Positions 1 through 8,185 of a stretch of 25,758 nt of DNA are shown here, piece by piece (the stretch's first letter is position 1; every line of letters starts with the position of its first letter). Under the pieces are notes generated by a model, which saw only the letters and a program-made list of their open reading frames with translations, did not search any database and was not told where the DNA came from. The DNA is from Actinomycetes bacterium (lineage in GTDB: Bacteria > Actinomycetota > Actinomycetes > Actinomycetales > Microbacteriaceae): assembly GCA_023432005.1 (NCBI GenBank), contig JAEYVF010000108.1, positions 1 through 25,758 on the forward strand, given 5' to 3'. The position numbers and the translations under genes were made by a program.

Positions 1-507
1 CGGCAGGCCGGCCGCCTCGAAGAGGTCGCCGCGGAAGCAGAGGCCCTGCGGGCCGATGTCGAGGCCGGCGCCGAACACGCGGCCCTCGGCGTCGGTGCCC
101 TGCGCGTACTTCCAGTCGAGCCAGTCGTCCTTGTTGTCCTCGATGCCGTAGTCGCGGAGGTCGACGAACGCGTTCGAGACGTCGGCGATCGTGGAGAGCC
201 AGCCCTCCTCGATGGCGACGATGTCGGTGAGACCCGTGTTGGCTGCGATCTTCGCGTAGGCGTCGTCGCGGGCCGCACCACCGTTCTCGAGGTTGGTCGC
301 CTCGATGGTGATGTTCGGGTTCTCCTCCATGTACTTCTCGTAGTTGACGTCGATACCCATGGTGCCGAACGTCGTGATGGTCAGCGTGATCTTCTCGTCG
401 CTGTTGCCGCCGTTGCCGCCGTCCGTCGAGCACCCGGAGAGAACCAGGGCGAGGGATGCGGTACCGGCGATCGCAGCAACAGTGGCGGTGCGTCGTGAGA
501 GCTTCAC
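1..507 (-). CDS. Carbohydrate ABC transporter substrate-binding lipoprotein (5' part, cut by window edge)
   Basis: Only the first 169 codons are present; the frame is still open at base 1. The GTG at 507-505 is chosen because AAAGGAG sits 5 nt upstream. Residues 1-26 form a lipoprotein signal peptide: a basic KLSRR start, a hydrophobic core and the lipobox LSGC with the lipidated Cys at 26, followed by a Gly/Asn-rich linker. The mature part opens with a beta strand ending TFGT and continues through DDAYAKIAA, as in family-1 extracellular solute-binding proteins for oligosaccharides. It should deliver a sugar to a membrane ABC importer whose genes would lie beyond the left edge. Three CebR-like operators (546-583, 704-717) suggest control by a LacI-family repressor and a beta-glucoside or cellodextrin type of sugar, but the substrate itself cannot be read from this fragment. 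Confidence 0.85.
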   Translation of the reverse strand, partial: MKLSRRTATVAAIAGTASLALVLSGCSTDGGNGGNSDEKITLTITTFGTMGIDVNYEKYMEENPNITIEATNLENGGAARDDAYAKIAANTGLTDIVAIEEGWLSTIADVSNAFVDLRDYGIEDNKDDWLDWKYAQGTDAEGRVFGAGLDIGPQGLCFRGDLFEAAGLP

Positions 508-545
508 GGTCACTCCTTTGTGTGCGTGGATGGGGACGATCCCGA

Positions 546-583
546 TGGGAGCGCTCTCACACTCCAACGTGGGAGCGCTCTCA
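546..583. promoter_or_regulatory. Two tandem LacI/CebR-type operators
   Basis: The 14-mer TGGGAGCGCTCTCA occurs identically at 546-559 and 570-583, 24 bp apart start to start. The central GAGCGCTC is a perfect palindrome, and the site differs by one base from the CebR consensus TGGGAGCGCTCCCA known from Streptomyces and Thermobifida cellulose regulators. Both copies lie between the promoter and the lipoprotein start codon. The repressor gene is not in the window. Confidence 0.75.
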
Positions 584-597
584 CGAAATCGAGCGCA

Positions 598-627
598 ACG
601 ATACGCACGCCGCGACAGCCGTGTCAA
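598..627 (-). promoter_or_regulatory. Promoter of the sugar-binding lipoprotein gene
   Basis: On the minus strand a perfect -35 TTGACA (627-622) is followed after 18 nt by TATCGT (603-598) as -10. This puts the transcript start near 590, so both downstream operators (583-570 and 559-546) fall inside the first ~45 transcribed bases. That is a standard arrangement for LacI-family repression. It is a pattern match only. Confidence 0.6.
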
Positions 628-703
628 CACGGAGAAAGGCAACGAAATGGCAACGACGGAAAATCCCAGGTCAATGCCCAGAAAAATCGGATGCCAGCCT
701 CGA

Positions 704-717
704 AGAGAGCGCTCCCA
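704..717. promoter_or_regulatory. Third, upstream LacI/CebR-type operator
   Basis: AGAGAGCGCTCCCA reads on the minus strand as TGGGAGCGCTCTCT, differing from the tandem pair at the last base only. It sits about 80 bp upstream of the -35 box and about 50 bp past the pgm stop codon. It could support DNA looping with the downstream pair. No coding frame is credible in the 508-765 gap; apart from these sites and the promoter I see nothing in it. Confidence 0.6.
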
Positions 718-765
718 CGGCAGGCCGGGACGTCGCCTCGCGACCCCCGAAAACGGGTGGAACGC

Positions 766-2385
766 TCAGGCGAGCGCGGCGTCGACGATGCGCTTTGCCT
801 CGGCCTGCACGAGGGCCAGATGCTCGGGTCCGCGGAACGACTCGGCGTAGATCTTGTAGACGTTCTCGGTGCCCGACGGACGCGCGGCGAACCACGCGTG
901 CTCGCTCTCCACCTTCACCCCGCCGATCGCCGCGCCGTTGCCCGGCGCGTGCGAGAGCCTCGTCGTGATGGGGTCTCCCGCGAGCTCGGTCGCCGTGATG
1001 TCGTCGCCCGAGAGCTTGCCGAGGCGGGCCTTCTGCTCGGGGGTGGCGGCGGCATCCACGCGTGCGTATGCGGGGTCGCCGAACTCCGCCGCGAGCTCGC
1101 GGTAGAGCTCGCTCGGGCTCTTGCCGGTGACGGCGCGGATCTCGGCCGCGAGCAGCGCGAGGATGATGCCGTCCTTGTCGGTCGTCCAGGCGCGGCCGTC
1201 GCGGGTGAGGAAGCTCGCGCCGGCGCTCTCCTCGCCGCCGAAGCCCACCGATCCGTCGACGAGTCCCGGGACGAACCACTTGAATCCCACGGGCACCTCC
1301 CAGAGTCGTCGGCCGAGCGAGGCCGCGACGCGGTCGATCATCGAGCTCGACACGAGGGTCTTGCCGATCGCGGCATCCGGACGCCAGTCGGGACGGTGGG
1401 TGAAGAGGTACTGGATCGCGACGGCGAGATAGTGGTTGGGGTTCATGAGGCCGCCGTCGGGTGTCACGATGCCGTGCCGGTCGGCGTCGGCATCGTTGCC
1501 CGTGAGGATCGCGAAGTCGCCCGCGCGGGCCACGACCGACGCCATGGCCGAGGGGGAGGACGGATCCATGCGGATCTTCTCGTCCCAGTCGAGCGTCATG
1601 AACGACCACGTCGGGTCGACAGCGGGGTTGACGACCTCGAGATCGAGGCCGTAGCGCTCGGCGATGAGGGCCCAGTAGCCGACGCTCGCGCCGCCGAGCG
1701 GATCGGCGCCGAGCTTGAGCCCCGAGGACGCGATCGCGTCCATGTCGAGCACGTTCGCGAGGTCGTCGACGTAGGCGCCGCGGAAATCGTAGGTGTCGAT
1801 CGCGGAGGGCTCCGCGAAGCGCACCTCTCTATTGCCGCCCTCGATGATCTCGTTGGCGCGGCTCGCGATCCAGCCCGTCGCATCCGAGTCGGCCGGGCCG
1901 CCGTGCGGGGGGTTGTACTTGAACCCGCCGTCGCGAGGCGGGTTGTGGCTCGGTGTGATGACGATGCCGTCTGCCTGCGGCCCGCCCGCGTGCTCGGCGT
2001 TGTACCGGATGATGGCGCGGCTGAGCGCGGGGGTCGGCACGAAGTCGCCGAACTCGTCGGCGAGCGCGTGCACGCCGTTGGCCTCGAGCACGCCGAGAGC
2101 GGTCGTCTGCGCGGGAGCGGAGAGGCCGTGTGTGTCGGCGCCGACGAAGAGCGGACCCGTCACCCCCTGGGATGCGCGGTACTCGACGATCGCCTGCGTG
2201 ATCGCCGCGATGTGGGTCTCGGTGAACGCGCCGTCGAGGCTCGAGCCCCGGTGCCCGCTCGTGCCGAACACCACCCGCTGGGCGGGGTCGGCCATGTCGG
2301 GCGTGCGGCGGTAGTACGCGTCGACGAGCTCGTGCACGTCGATGAGGTCGGACGGCTGGGCGGGGGTACCGGCGCGCGAGGTCAT
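766..2385 (-). CDS. pgm: Phosphoglucomutase (alpha-D-glucose phosphate-specific)
   Basis: This cytoplasmic enzyme interconverts glucose 1-phosphate and glucose 6-phosphate, feeding glycogen, nucleotide-sugar and cell-wall synthesis. At 539 residues it matches the usual ~545 of the family. Visible motifs are the N-terminal AGTPAQPSDL and FGTSGHRGSS, the phospho-serine loop TPSHNPP with Ser146, the Mg-binding loop GNDADADRHG near residue 297, the sugar loop GGEESAG near 383, and the C-terminal phosphate loop RPSGTEN near 501. The frame stays open well upstream, but ATG 2385 gives the family's N-terminus, so it is preferred. The gene lies 38 bp after the FAD dehydrogenase on the same strand and may receive read-through. 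It looks like a core gene bordering the catabolic block. Confidence 0.95.
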   Translation of the reverse strand: MTSRAGTPAQPSDLIDVHELVDAYYRRTPDMADPAQRVVFGTSGHRGSSLDGAFTETHIAAITQAIVEYRASQGVTGPLFVGADTHGLSAPAQTTALGVLEANGVHALADEFGDFVPTPALSRAIIRYNAEHAGGPQADGIVITPSHNPPRDGGFKYNPPHGGPADSDATGWIASRANEIIEGGNREVRFAEPSAIDTYDFRGAYVDDLANVLDMDAIASSGLKLGADPLGGASVGYWALIAERYGLDLEVVNPAVDPTWSFMTLDWDEKIRMDPSSPSAMASVVARAGDFAILTGNDADADRHGIVTPDGGLMNPNHYLAVAIQYLFTHRPDWRPDAAIGKTLVSSSMIDRVAASLGRRLWEVPVGFKWFVPGLVDGSVGFGGEESAGASFLTRDGRAWTTDKDGIILALLAAEIRAVTGKSPSELYRELAAEFGDPAYARVDAAATPEQKARLGKLSGDDITATELAGDPITTRLSHAPGNGAAIGGVKVESEHAWFAARPSGTENVYKIYAESFRGPEHLALVQAEAKRIVDAALA

Positions 2386-2423
2386 GGGACCATCCTGCAC
2401 CGGCACCCCGCCGACCGGGGAGG

Positions 2424-4037
2424 TCAGATGCGCGCGAGCACGCGCTTCGCGGCGAGGTAGCCCTCCGTGACGATCGGGCCGAGGGTCGCGCCCGCCGCGG
2501 GGTAGCCCTGGCCCGCCGCCGATGCGGCGCAGTTGCCGACGGCGTAGAGGCCGGGGATCGTCGATCCGTCGGGCCGCAGCACCTCGCGGTGCGGGGTCGT
2601 GCGCGGGCCGCCCTTGGTGTCGAGCGTGCCGAGCGCGAGCACCGACGCGTACAGGCGGCCGCTCGTATCGAGGCGCCGCATGAGCGGGTTCGGGCCGTCG
2701 CCGTCGCCGAACCGGCTGGAGACGTAGCGCTCGAACTGGGTGTCGCCGCGGCCGAAGTCGCTGTCGACACCCGCGTCGGCGAGCTCGCCGTAGCGCTCGA
2801 TCGTGAAACGCAGGTTGTCGACGAAGTCCGCGTCCAGGCGGGCGTTGCCCGTTCGCGCTCCGAGCTCGACGAGCTTCGCGTCGATCGCGGCGGCGAGCTC
2901 CTCGAGGCTGTCGCCCGAGACGACCCAGTAGGGGTCCGCATCCGCTGCGGGCACGGGGTTGCCGAAGCGGTCGATGCCCCACCGGTCGGCCACCTCCTGG
3001 TCCCAGATCGCGATGAGGGGCATGTTCGGATAGCGCAGCTCGACCGGGTCCCAGTTGGACATGACGCGCCCGTGCTCGTTGTAGGGAGCCTTCTCGTTGA
3101 CGACGCGGCGGCCGGCGCGGTTGACCTGCACCATGCCGTCGCCGAGCACGTAGAAGCTCGACATGAAGGTGTCGGGCTCCCGCTCCATGCGCTCCGTGTT
3201 GATCGCCACGGTCCAGGCCTCGGACAGGTCGCCGAGCTCGGCGCCGAGCTGCATGGCGATGCGCAGGAAGTCCCCGGTGTTGGTGGGCGCCGCGCAGCCG
3301 CCCATGAAGGGTCCGTTGAGGAACTGCACGCGGTACTCGGGGTTGTGGGTGAAGCCGCCGCTCGCGAACACGATGCCGGCGCGGGCCCCGATGCGGGTTT
3401 CGCCGTCCGGGGTGCGGATCGCGAGGCCGATCGCGGCGCCGTCCTCATCGAGCACGACATCCGTCACCTCGTGCTCGACGCGGATGACGGCGCCGTGCTT
3501 CCGGGCACCCGCGGCGAGACGGTCGACGAGCACCTGACCGCCGTTCGCCGCGCCGAGGGTCTCGGCCTCGTAGAGCGTCCTACCGACAGGGTGCCGGTTC
3601 TCGGGACGGTGGCCCTGGTAGTCGGAGATGCCGAACGGCGAGGGGGCGAGCCACATCGCGCCGACGCGCTCGAGCTCCTCCTGGGCGATCGCGGCGTTCT
3701 CGCAGAACGCCATGAGCATGTCGTACTCCCAATCGGGGAGCCCGAATCGCGGGGCCTCGGGGTCGTAGAGCGCGGGGCGGCCGATACGTGCGAGGAAGCG
3801 CACGACATCCTCGGGTCGATCGTCGATCCCGGCCTCGCGCATGAACCGGTTGCCGGGGACCCAGAGGGCGGCAGCTGACTTGCGGGTCGTCCCGCCGATC
3901 CGCGCGGCCTTCTCGAGCACGAGGACGGACGCACCGCCTTCGGCGGCGATCGCGGCTGCGCTCAGGCCCCCGGCTCCGGTGCCGACGACGACGACGTCGA
4001 ACGTCTCGTCGAAATCGGGAAGGCCGGCTTGTGACAT
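2424..4037 (-). CDS. FAD-dependent dehydrogenase, 3-ketosteroid-Delta1-dehydrogenase / fumarate reductase flavoprotein family
   Basis: The 537-residue protein has a Rossmann FAD site (VVVGTGAGG, residues 16-24) and a C-terminal FAD-binding segment with AVGNCAAS followed by GYPAAGATLGP. In KstD enzymes the Tyr and the second Gly of the YPxxG motif are catalytic; Tyr512 and Gly516 keep them. The family removes hydrogens next to a ring ketone, or reduces an activated double bond. The frame is open to about 4202, but ATG 4037 has AAAGGAG 7 nt upstream and begins just before the FAD fold, so it is taken as the start. It is divergent from the ABC importer and shares a control region with it. I infer that it desaturates a ring before hydroxylation. 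Steroid specificity is not implied, and a related 2-enoate reductase-like role is possible. Confidence 0.85.
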   Translation of the reverse strand: MSQAGLPDFDETFDVVVVGTGAGGLSAAAIAAEGGASVLVLEKAARIGGTTRKSAAALWVPGNRFMREAGIDDRPEDVVRFLARIGRPALYDPEAPRFGLPDWEYDMLMAFCENAAIAQEELERVGAMWLAPSPFGISDYQGHRPENRHPVGRTLYEAETLGAANGGQVLVDRLAAGARKHGAVIRVEHEVTDVVLDEDGAAIGLAIRTPDGETRIGARAGIVFASGGFTHNPEYRVQFLNGPFMGGCAAPTNTGDFLRIAMQLGAELGDLSEAWTVAINTERMEREPDTFMSSFYVLGDGMVQVNRAGRRVVNEKAPYNEHGRVMSNWDPVELRYPNMPLIAIWDQEVADRWGIDRFGNPVPAADADPYWVVSGDSLEELAAAIDAKLVELGARTGNARLDADFVDNLRFTIERYGELADAGVDSDFGRGDTQFERYVSSRFGDGDGPNPLMRRLDTSGRLYASVLALGTLDTKGGPRTTPHREVLRPDGSTIPGLYAVGNCAASAAGQGYPAAGATLGPIVTEGYLAAKRVLARI

Positions 4038-4067
4038 CGGAGCTCCTTTGCGTCCTGTGGTCATTTT

Positions 4068-4094
4068 GCGAACATCGGCGTTCACATATTGACG
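4068..4094. promoter_or_regulatory. Palindromic operator of the catabolic block (copy 1), candidate IclR site
   Basis: GCGAAC-N6-GTTCAC (4068-4085) followed after 2 nt by ATTGA (4088-4092). The same box in the same layout occurs at 10696-10720 in front of the hydroxylase operon. It overlaps the -35 of the rightward importer promoter and lies just past the -10 of the leftward dehydrogenase promoter. One protein could therefore act on both directions. Confidence 0.6.
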
Positions 4095-4123
4095 AGTGTG
4101 GTGAGCGTGGGTCATGCTGTCAA
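4089..4123. promoter_or_regulatory. Back-to-back promoters for the FAD dehydrogenase (-) and the ABC importer (+)
   Basis: Leftward: TTGACA (4123-4118), 17-nt spacer, CACACT (4100-4095). Rightward: TTGACG (4089-4094), 17-nt spacer, weak TCATGC (4112-4117). The two promoters interlock face to face, so they probably compete. The rightward leader, about 90 nt, also holds a small inverted repeat CCTCA-N6-TGAGG (4134-4149). The -10 boxes are poor matches, as expected if an activator helps. Confidence 0.45.
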
Positions 4124-4216
4124 GGCCGACGGACCTCACGCATATGAGGCGAGGCGGCACCCCGCACCAAGGGGGGACCGGCGCAGAGACGCGCGAATCC
4201 AATCGGAAGGAACAAC

Positions 4217-5437
4217 GTGGTTTCGAAGATTCTGGGGCCCGCGGTGGCCCTCACCACAGCCGCAGCCCTCGTGCTGACCGGCTGTGCGACAGAGGACGGC
4301 GGGTCGTCCGGAGGCGGCGGCGACTCGGCCGGCGGCACCTACACGATCTACGCGAGCCTCTCGCTCACGGGCCCCCTCGCGGGCTCGTCCAAGGCCCAGC
4401 AGGAGGGCCTGGAGATCGCGGTCGACTCGATCAACGCGAACGGCGGCATCGCCGGCGAGCAGATCGAGCTCATCGTGGCCGACGATCAACTCGACCCGAC
4501 CAAGGCCGTGACGCTCCTGCAGGAGCAGATCGACAAGGAGGCGCCCGACCTCGTCATCCACGGCGTGTCGAGTGCTGTCACCCTCGCCATGCTGCCGCTC
4601 CTGACCCGCAACGAGATCCTCTCGATCGGTAACACCTACGCTAACGCGATCAACGACCCGGCCACGTACCCCTACGCCTTCGGCACCAACCCCGTCGTCG
4701 CGCTCGACCCGCAGGCAGCGGCCGAGCTCTTCGCCGACGAGGGGTACAAGAAGATCGCGTACCTCGGCGCCAACGACGCGCTCGGCCAGAGCATCGCGGA
4801 GGCGTTCGCCGCCGAGCTGCCGGGCGAGGGCTTCGAGCTCGTGCAGGAGGCCTACGCCCCCACCGACCTCGACATGACGGCCCAGCTCCAGCGCCTGCAG
4901 TCGGGCAGCCCCGACGCCCTCATCATCCAGGGTTACGGAAGCGCATCGGGCTACGCGCTCGAGAGCCGCACGAAGCTCGGATGGGACATCCCGACCTACG
5001 GTGACGGCGGTCTCGGCAACGGCAACAACCTCGCTCTCATCTCGAGCGAGGCCGACTGGAACAACCTCCACCTGCGGGTGTTCGCGATCAACACGGCCGA
5101 GCGGAAGGTCACCGGCACGGCCGCGTTCGACTACCTGACGTCCGAGCTCGAGAAGCGCGGCAGCTCGTTCGACCAGCTCATGCAGCTCTACACCCACCAG
5201 TGGGACGCGGTGCACGTCGTCAAGCAGGGCGTCGAGCAGGCGGGCTCCAAGGATGCCGCGGCGGTCGCCGAGGCGCTTGAGAACCTCGAGGCCCTCGACG
5301 GCGAATCGCCCTACCTCACCTTCCCCGAGTACAAGAGCTACACGGGCGAGAACCACTTCCGGAACCTCGGCACGGACGCCTACATCGTCGTGCGCCCCGG
5401 CCCGGTGGTGAAGGGGACGATCGAGTCCATCGAGTGA
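4217..5437 (+). CDS. Branched-chain amino acid-type ABC transporter substrate-binding lipoprotein
   Basis: This 406-residue extracytoplasmic receptor captures the substrate for the LivHMGF-type importer encoded just downstream. The GTG at 4217 has GGAAGGA about 5 nt upstream. A signal peptide ends in the lipobox LTGC (Cys23), followed by a Gly/Ser-rich tether. The mature fold begins with YTIYASLSLTGPLAGSSKAQQEG, and GIAGEQIELIVADDQ with the later AYLGANDALGQS are typical of type-1 periplasmic binding proteins (Peripla_BP_6). Members of this family carry aromatic acids, amides and other organic acids as often as leucine or valine. Being linked to a meta-cleavage pathway, this one more likely binds the aromatic or alicyclic acid the cluster degrades. 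That substrate is inference. Confidence 0.9.
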   Translation: MVSKILGPAVALTTAAALVLTGCATEDGGSSGGGGDSAGGTYTIYASLSLTGPLAGSSKAQQEGLEIAVDSINANGGIAGEQIELIVADDQLDPTKAVTLLQEQIDKEAPDLVIHGVSSAVTLAMLPLLTRNEILSIGNTYANAINDPATYPYAFGTNPVVALDPQAAAELFADEGYKKIAYLGANDALGQSIAEAFAAELPGEGFELVQEAYAPTDLDMTAQLQRLQSGSPDALIIQGYGSASGYALESRTKLGWDIPTYGDGGLGNGNNLALISSEADWNNLHLRVFAINTAERKVTGTAAFDYLTSELEKRGSSFDQLMQLYTHQWDAVHVVKQGVEQAGSKDAAAVAEALENLEALDGESPYLTFPEYKSYTGENHFRNLGTDAYIVVRPGPVVKGTIESIE

Positions 5438-5442
5438 CCGAT

Positions 5443-5477
5443 CCCGCCGCCGGCCGAACCTCGCGGCCGGCGGCGGG
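5443..5477 (+). other. Intercistronic stem-loop between binding-protein and permease genes
   Basis: A perfect 14-bp GC-only stem (5443-5456 pairs with 5464-5477) closes a 7-nt loop AACCTCG. It starts 6 bp after the binding-protein stop codon, and the permease starts 34 bp beyond it. There is no T-run, so it is probably not a full terminator. Such hairpins commonly stabilise the upstream message, or partly stop transcription, so that binding protein exceeds permease. Confidence 0.8.
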
Positions 5478-5510
5478 CCCATCCACCCGTCTCGAACCGG
5501 AAGCCCTCAC

Positions 5511-6383
5511 ATGGTCACAACCCTCTGGGCCGGTCTCTCGATCGGCGCCGTGTACGCGCTCGTCGCGATCGCGTACAACATCGTCTTCATCGGCACGCGC
5601 GTGTTCAACTTCGCGCAGGCCTACATCCTCATGGTCGGCACCTTCATCGCCGTCGAGGCCGCCTCGCGCTTCGACCTGCCGCTCGGCGTCGCCATCCTCG
5701 TCTGCGCGGCAGCGGGCGCCCTCATCGGCGCGATCGAGGAGTTCATCGCCGTGCGGCCCCTCGCCCGCAAGGGCTCGCACAACGAGCTCGTCACGACCCT
5801 CGGCATCGGCGTGATCCTCTCGGGCGTCGCCCTCGTGCTGTGGGGCTCGGAGCCCCGCTCGATGCCGTACCTCAAGGAGTTCGGCGTGCTCGACGTCCTG
5901 GGCGGTCGCGTCACGGTCGGCGAGCTCTCGCTCATCGTCGTCGCGATCGTGGTCGGCGTCGGGATGTGGCTGCTCAGCACGCGCACCTCGATCGGCCTCA
6001 CCGCGCTCGCGACCTCGGAGGACCGCGACGCGGCCATGCTGCGCGGCGTCAACGTGCGGGGTCTCGCGACCGGCGCGTTCGCCCTCGCCGGCGCCCTCGT
6101 CGGCGCCGTCGCCCCGCTCGTCGCGACCAAGACCTATGCGACCTACCACCTCGGCGAGGGCCTCGCCGTGAAGGCCTTCCTCGTGCTCGCGCTCGGAGGA
6201 TTCGGCAGCATGCTCGGCGCGCTCCTCGCGGCCGGCATCGTCGGCATCCTCGAGATGTTCGCGGCGCGCTACTTCGGCAGCGACTGGCAGAACATCACGG
6301 TGTTCGTGCTGCTGCTCATCGTGCTCGTCGTCCTGCCGCACGGCCTGTTCTCGCGCGGCAAGACACAGGAGAGGGTCGTCTGA
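5511..6383 (+). CDS. ABC transporter permease, LivH type
   Basis: At 290 residues this is the usual length for LivH. The protein is almost entirely hydrophobic helices, with N-terminal LSIGAVYALVAIAYN and FNFAQAYILMVGTF, close to the LivH signature. ATG 5511 has a modest GGAAG 7 nt upstream. It would form one half of the membrane channel, paired with the LivM half of the next gene. The stop codon overlaps the next start (TGATG), showing translational coupling. The gene belongs to the rightward importer operon starting at 4217. Confidence 0.9.
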   Translation: MVTTLWAGLSIGAVYALVAIAYNIVFIGTRVFNFAQAYILMVGTFIAVEAASRFDLPLGVAILVCAAAGALIGAIEEFIAVRPLARKGSHNELVTTLGIGVILSGVALVLWGSEPRSMPYLKEFGVLDVLGGRVTVGELSLIVVAIVVGVGMWLLSTRTSIGLTALATSEDRDAAMLRGVNVRGLATGAFALAGALVGAVAPLVATKTYATYHLGEGLAVKAFLVLALGGFGSMLGALLAAGIVGILEMFAARYFGSDWQNITVFVLLLIVLVVLPHGLFSRGKTQERVV

Positions 6384-8185
6384 TGCGCATGAGCCTCCGG
6401 CGCTACCTCACCGCGCCCCTCTGGATCATCCCGCTCGCGCTCGCCGCCGTCGCGCTCGCCCTGCCGTACCTCGGCACGGCTCCCGCGGTGCTGCGCATCA
6501 TCGTCTCGATCTGCCTGCTCGCGCTCCTCGTCGTCGGCCTCAACGTCACGTTCGGCTACAGCGGCGAGCTCGCCCTCGGTCAGGCCGCGTTCTACGCGGT
6601 CGGTGCCTACCTCGCGGGCTACCTCGCGATCCAGGGCTTCGACCTCTCGATCACCGTGCTCGTGGCGCTCGTCGCGGCCGCGGTCGTCGGCCTCCTCACG
6701 GGGATCCCCGGGCTCCGGCTCGGCTCCTGGTCGATGGCGATGGTCACGTTCTTCCTCGTGCTGCTCGTGCCGGATGTCGTCACGCTGCTGACGGAGCACA
6801 CGGGCGGACCGTCGGGGCTCACCGGCATCCCGCTCCCCGTGCTCTTCGGCGCGCGACTCAGCGCGACCGGGTACTACACGCTCGTCGTGGCCGTCACCGT
6901 CGTGTTCTTCGTCGTCATCCGCAACTTCATCGTGTCGCCCCACGGTCAGGCGCTGCAGGTGATGCACGCGAGCCCCGTGCTCGCGCGGTCCCTCGGCTTC
7001 TCCGTCACCCGGCTCAAGCTCACCGCCTACCTGATCGGCGCGGCGCCGGCGGGCGTCGCGGGCGCCCTCTTCGCCTACCAGGACGGCTACATCTCCCCGA
7101 CCTCGTTCGGCCTGACGATGGCGATCGTGATCCTCGCGGCCACCATCATCGGCGGCAGCGCGAGCATCTACGGCGCGGTCGTGGGCGCGGCGATCATGGT
7201 GATCGGGCCGCTGCGGGCCACCGGGCTCCAGCAGTACTCGCTCATCATCTTCGGCCTCATCCTGCTGGCCGGTGCGCTCTTCTTCTCGGGCGGCATCGCG
7301 GGCCTCGCACGGAAGCTCGTGCGTCGCCACCTCGTCCGCGACGAGGTTCTCCCGGACGCGCAGGCAGCCGTCGCCTCCGACGAGCTCATCTCGCGGCTGC
7401 GCGGGGAGACGCTCGAGGTGACGGGCCTCGTGAAGAGGTTCGGAGGCAACACCGCACTCGCGGATGTGAGCGTCACCTTCGCCGCGGGCACCGTGACGGG
7501 CCTCATCGGGCCCAACGGCTCGGGCAAGACGACGCTCCTCAACGTCGTCTCGGGCTTCTACCGGCCCGACGAGGGAGCGATCCGCCTCGACGGAGACGAC
7601 CTGACGACGCTCCAGCCGCACCAGATCGCCCGCCGCGGCGTCGCCCGCACCTTCCAGACGCCGATCATCCCGCAAGACCTCACGGTCGTCGAGACGATCG
7701 CCATCGCGATGCAGAGCGCGCACGGCGTGCCCCTCATCTCGTCGATCCTGCGGCTCCCCGGCTTCGCGCGGACGCGCCGTCGGCACCGCACCCAGGCTCT
7801 CGAGCTGCTCGCGCTCCTCGACATCGCGCACCTCGCCGACGTCGAGGCGAGCTCCCTGCCGCTCGGCACGCGCCGCCTCGTCGAGGTCGCGCGCGCGCTC
7901 GCCGCCGACGCCAAGCTCGTTCTGCTCGACGAGCCGGCATCCGGGCTCGACGAGGGCGAGGTCGCCGAGCTCGCCGCCCTCATCCGCAAGCTGCGGGAAT
8001 CCGGCGCCACGATCGTGCTCGTCGAGCACAACTTCGAGATGGTCATGTCGGTCTCCGACCACGTCTACGTGCTCGACACCGGGCGCATCGTCTCCGAGGG
8101 CGACCCGGATCACGTGCGCTCCGATCCGCGTGTCACCGAGGTCTATCTGGGCACGGCGCTCGGCGCCCGGGAGGAGGAGCGATGA
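6383..8185 (+). CDS. Fused ABC transporter permease (LivM type) and ATP-binding subunit (LivG type)
   Basis: One 600-residue chain. Residues ~1-315 are a LivM-type membrane domain with ELALGQAAFYAVGAYLAGY. After a short linker, residues ~343-595 are a LivG-type ATPase: Walker A GPNGSGKT (376-383), Q-loop region TFQTPI, Walker B LVLLDEPASG (Asp516-Glu517) and the H-loop LVEHNF. The ABC signature is degenerate, LPLGTRR near 492-498, where Liv ATPases usually have LSxGQQR. ATG 6383 overlaps the livH stop, and the end overlaps the livF start by 4 bp (ATGA). Fused LivM-LivG proteins occur elsewhere. Here there is no sign of frameshift, as the linker is in frame and codon use is uniform. Confidence 0.92.
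   Translation: MRMSLRRYLTAPLWIIPLALAAVALALPYLGTAPAVLRIIVSICLLALLVVGLNVTFGYSGELALGQAAFYAVGAYLAGYLAIQGFDLSITVLVALVAAAVVGLLTGIPGLRLGSWSMAMVTFFLVLLVPDVVTLLTEHTGGPSGLTGIPLPVLFGARLSATGYYTLVVAVTVVFFVVIRNFIVSPHGQALQVMHASPVLARSLGFSVTRLKLTAYLIGAAPAGVAGALFAYQDGYISPTSFGLTMAIVILAATIIGGSASIYGAVVGAAIMVIGPLRATGLQQYSLIIFGLILLAGALFFSGGIAGLARKLVRRHLVRDEVLPDAQAAVASDELISRLRGETLEVTGLVKRFGGNTALADVSVTFAAGTVTGLIGPNGSGKTTLLNVVSGFYRPDEGAIRLDGDDLTTLQPHQIARRGVARTFQTPIIPQDLTVVETIAIAMQSAHGVPLISSILRLPGFARTRRRHRTQALELLALLDIAHLADVEASSLPLGTRRLVEVARALAADAKLVLLDEPASGLDEGEVAELAALIRKLRESGATIVLVEHNFEMVMSVSDHVYVLDTGRIVSEGDPDHVRSDPRVTEVYLGTALGAREEER

Noticed and set aside
520..2460. Long plus-strand frame across pgm
   Set aside because: Antisense of phosphoglucomutase; the product is repetitive RDEVA-rich sequence and would cross the operators and the lipoprotein promoter.
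4038..4202. N-terminal extension of the FAD dehydrogenase frame
   Set aside because: The extension would read through the shared operator and both promoters, and a strong ribosome-binding site marks ATG 4037.
5840..6383. Extended N-terminus for the LivM-LivG fusion
   Set aside because: The upstream part of that frame is Arg-rich and overlaps livH; the ATG in the TGATG junction gives the normal LivM start.
6269..8113. Long minus-strand frame opposite the LivM-LivG fusion
   Set aside because: Low-complexity Asp/Glu/Arg/His sequence with no domain, antisense to a clear ABC transporter gene.
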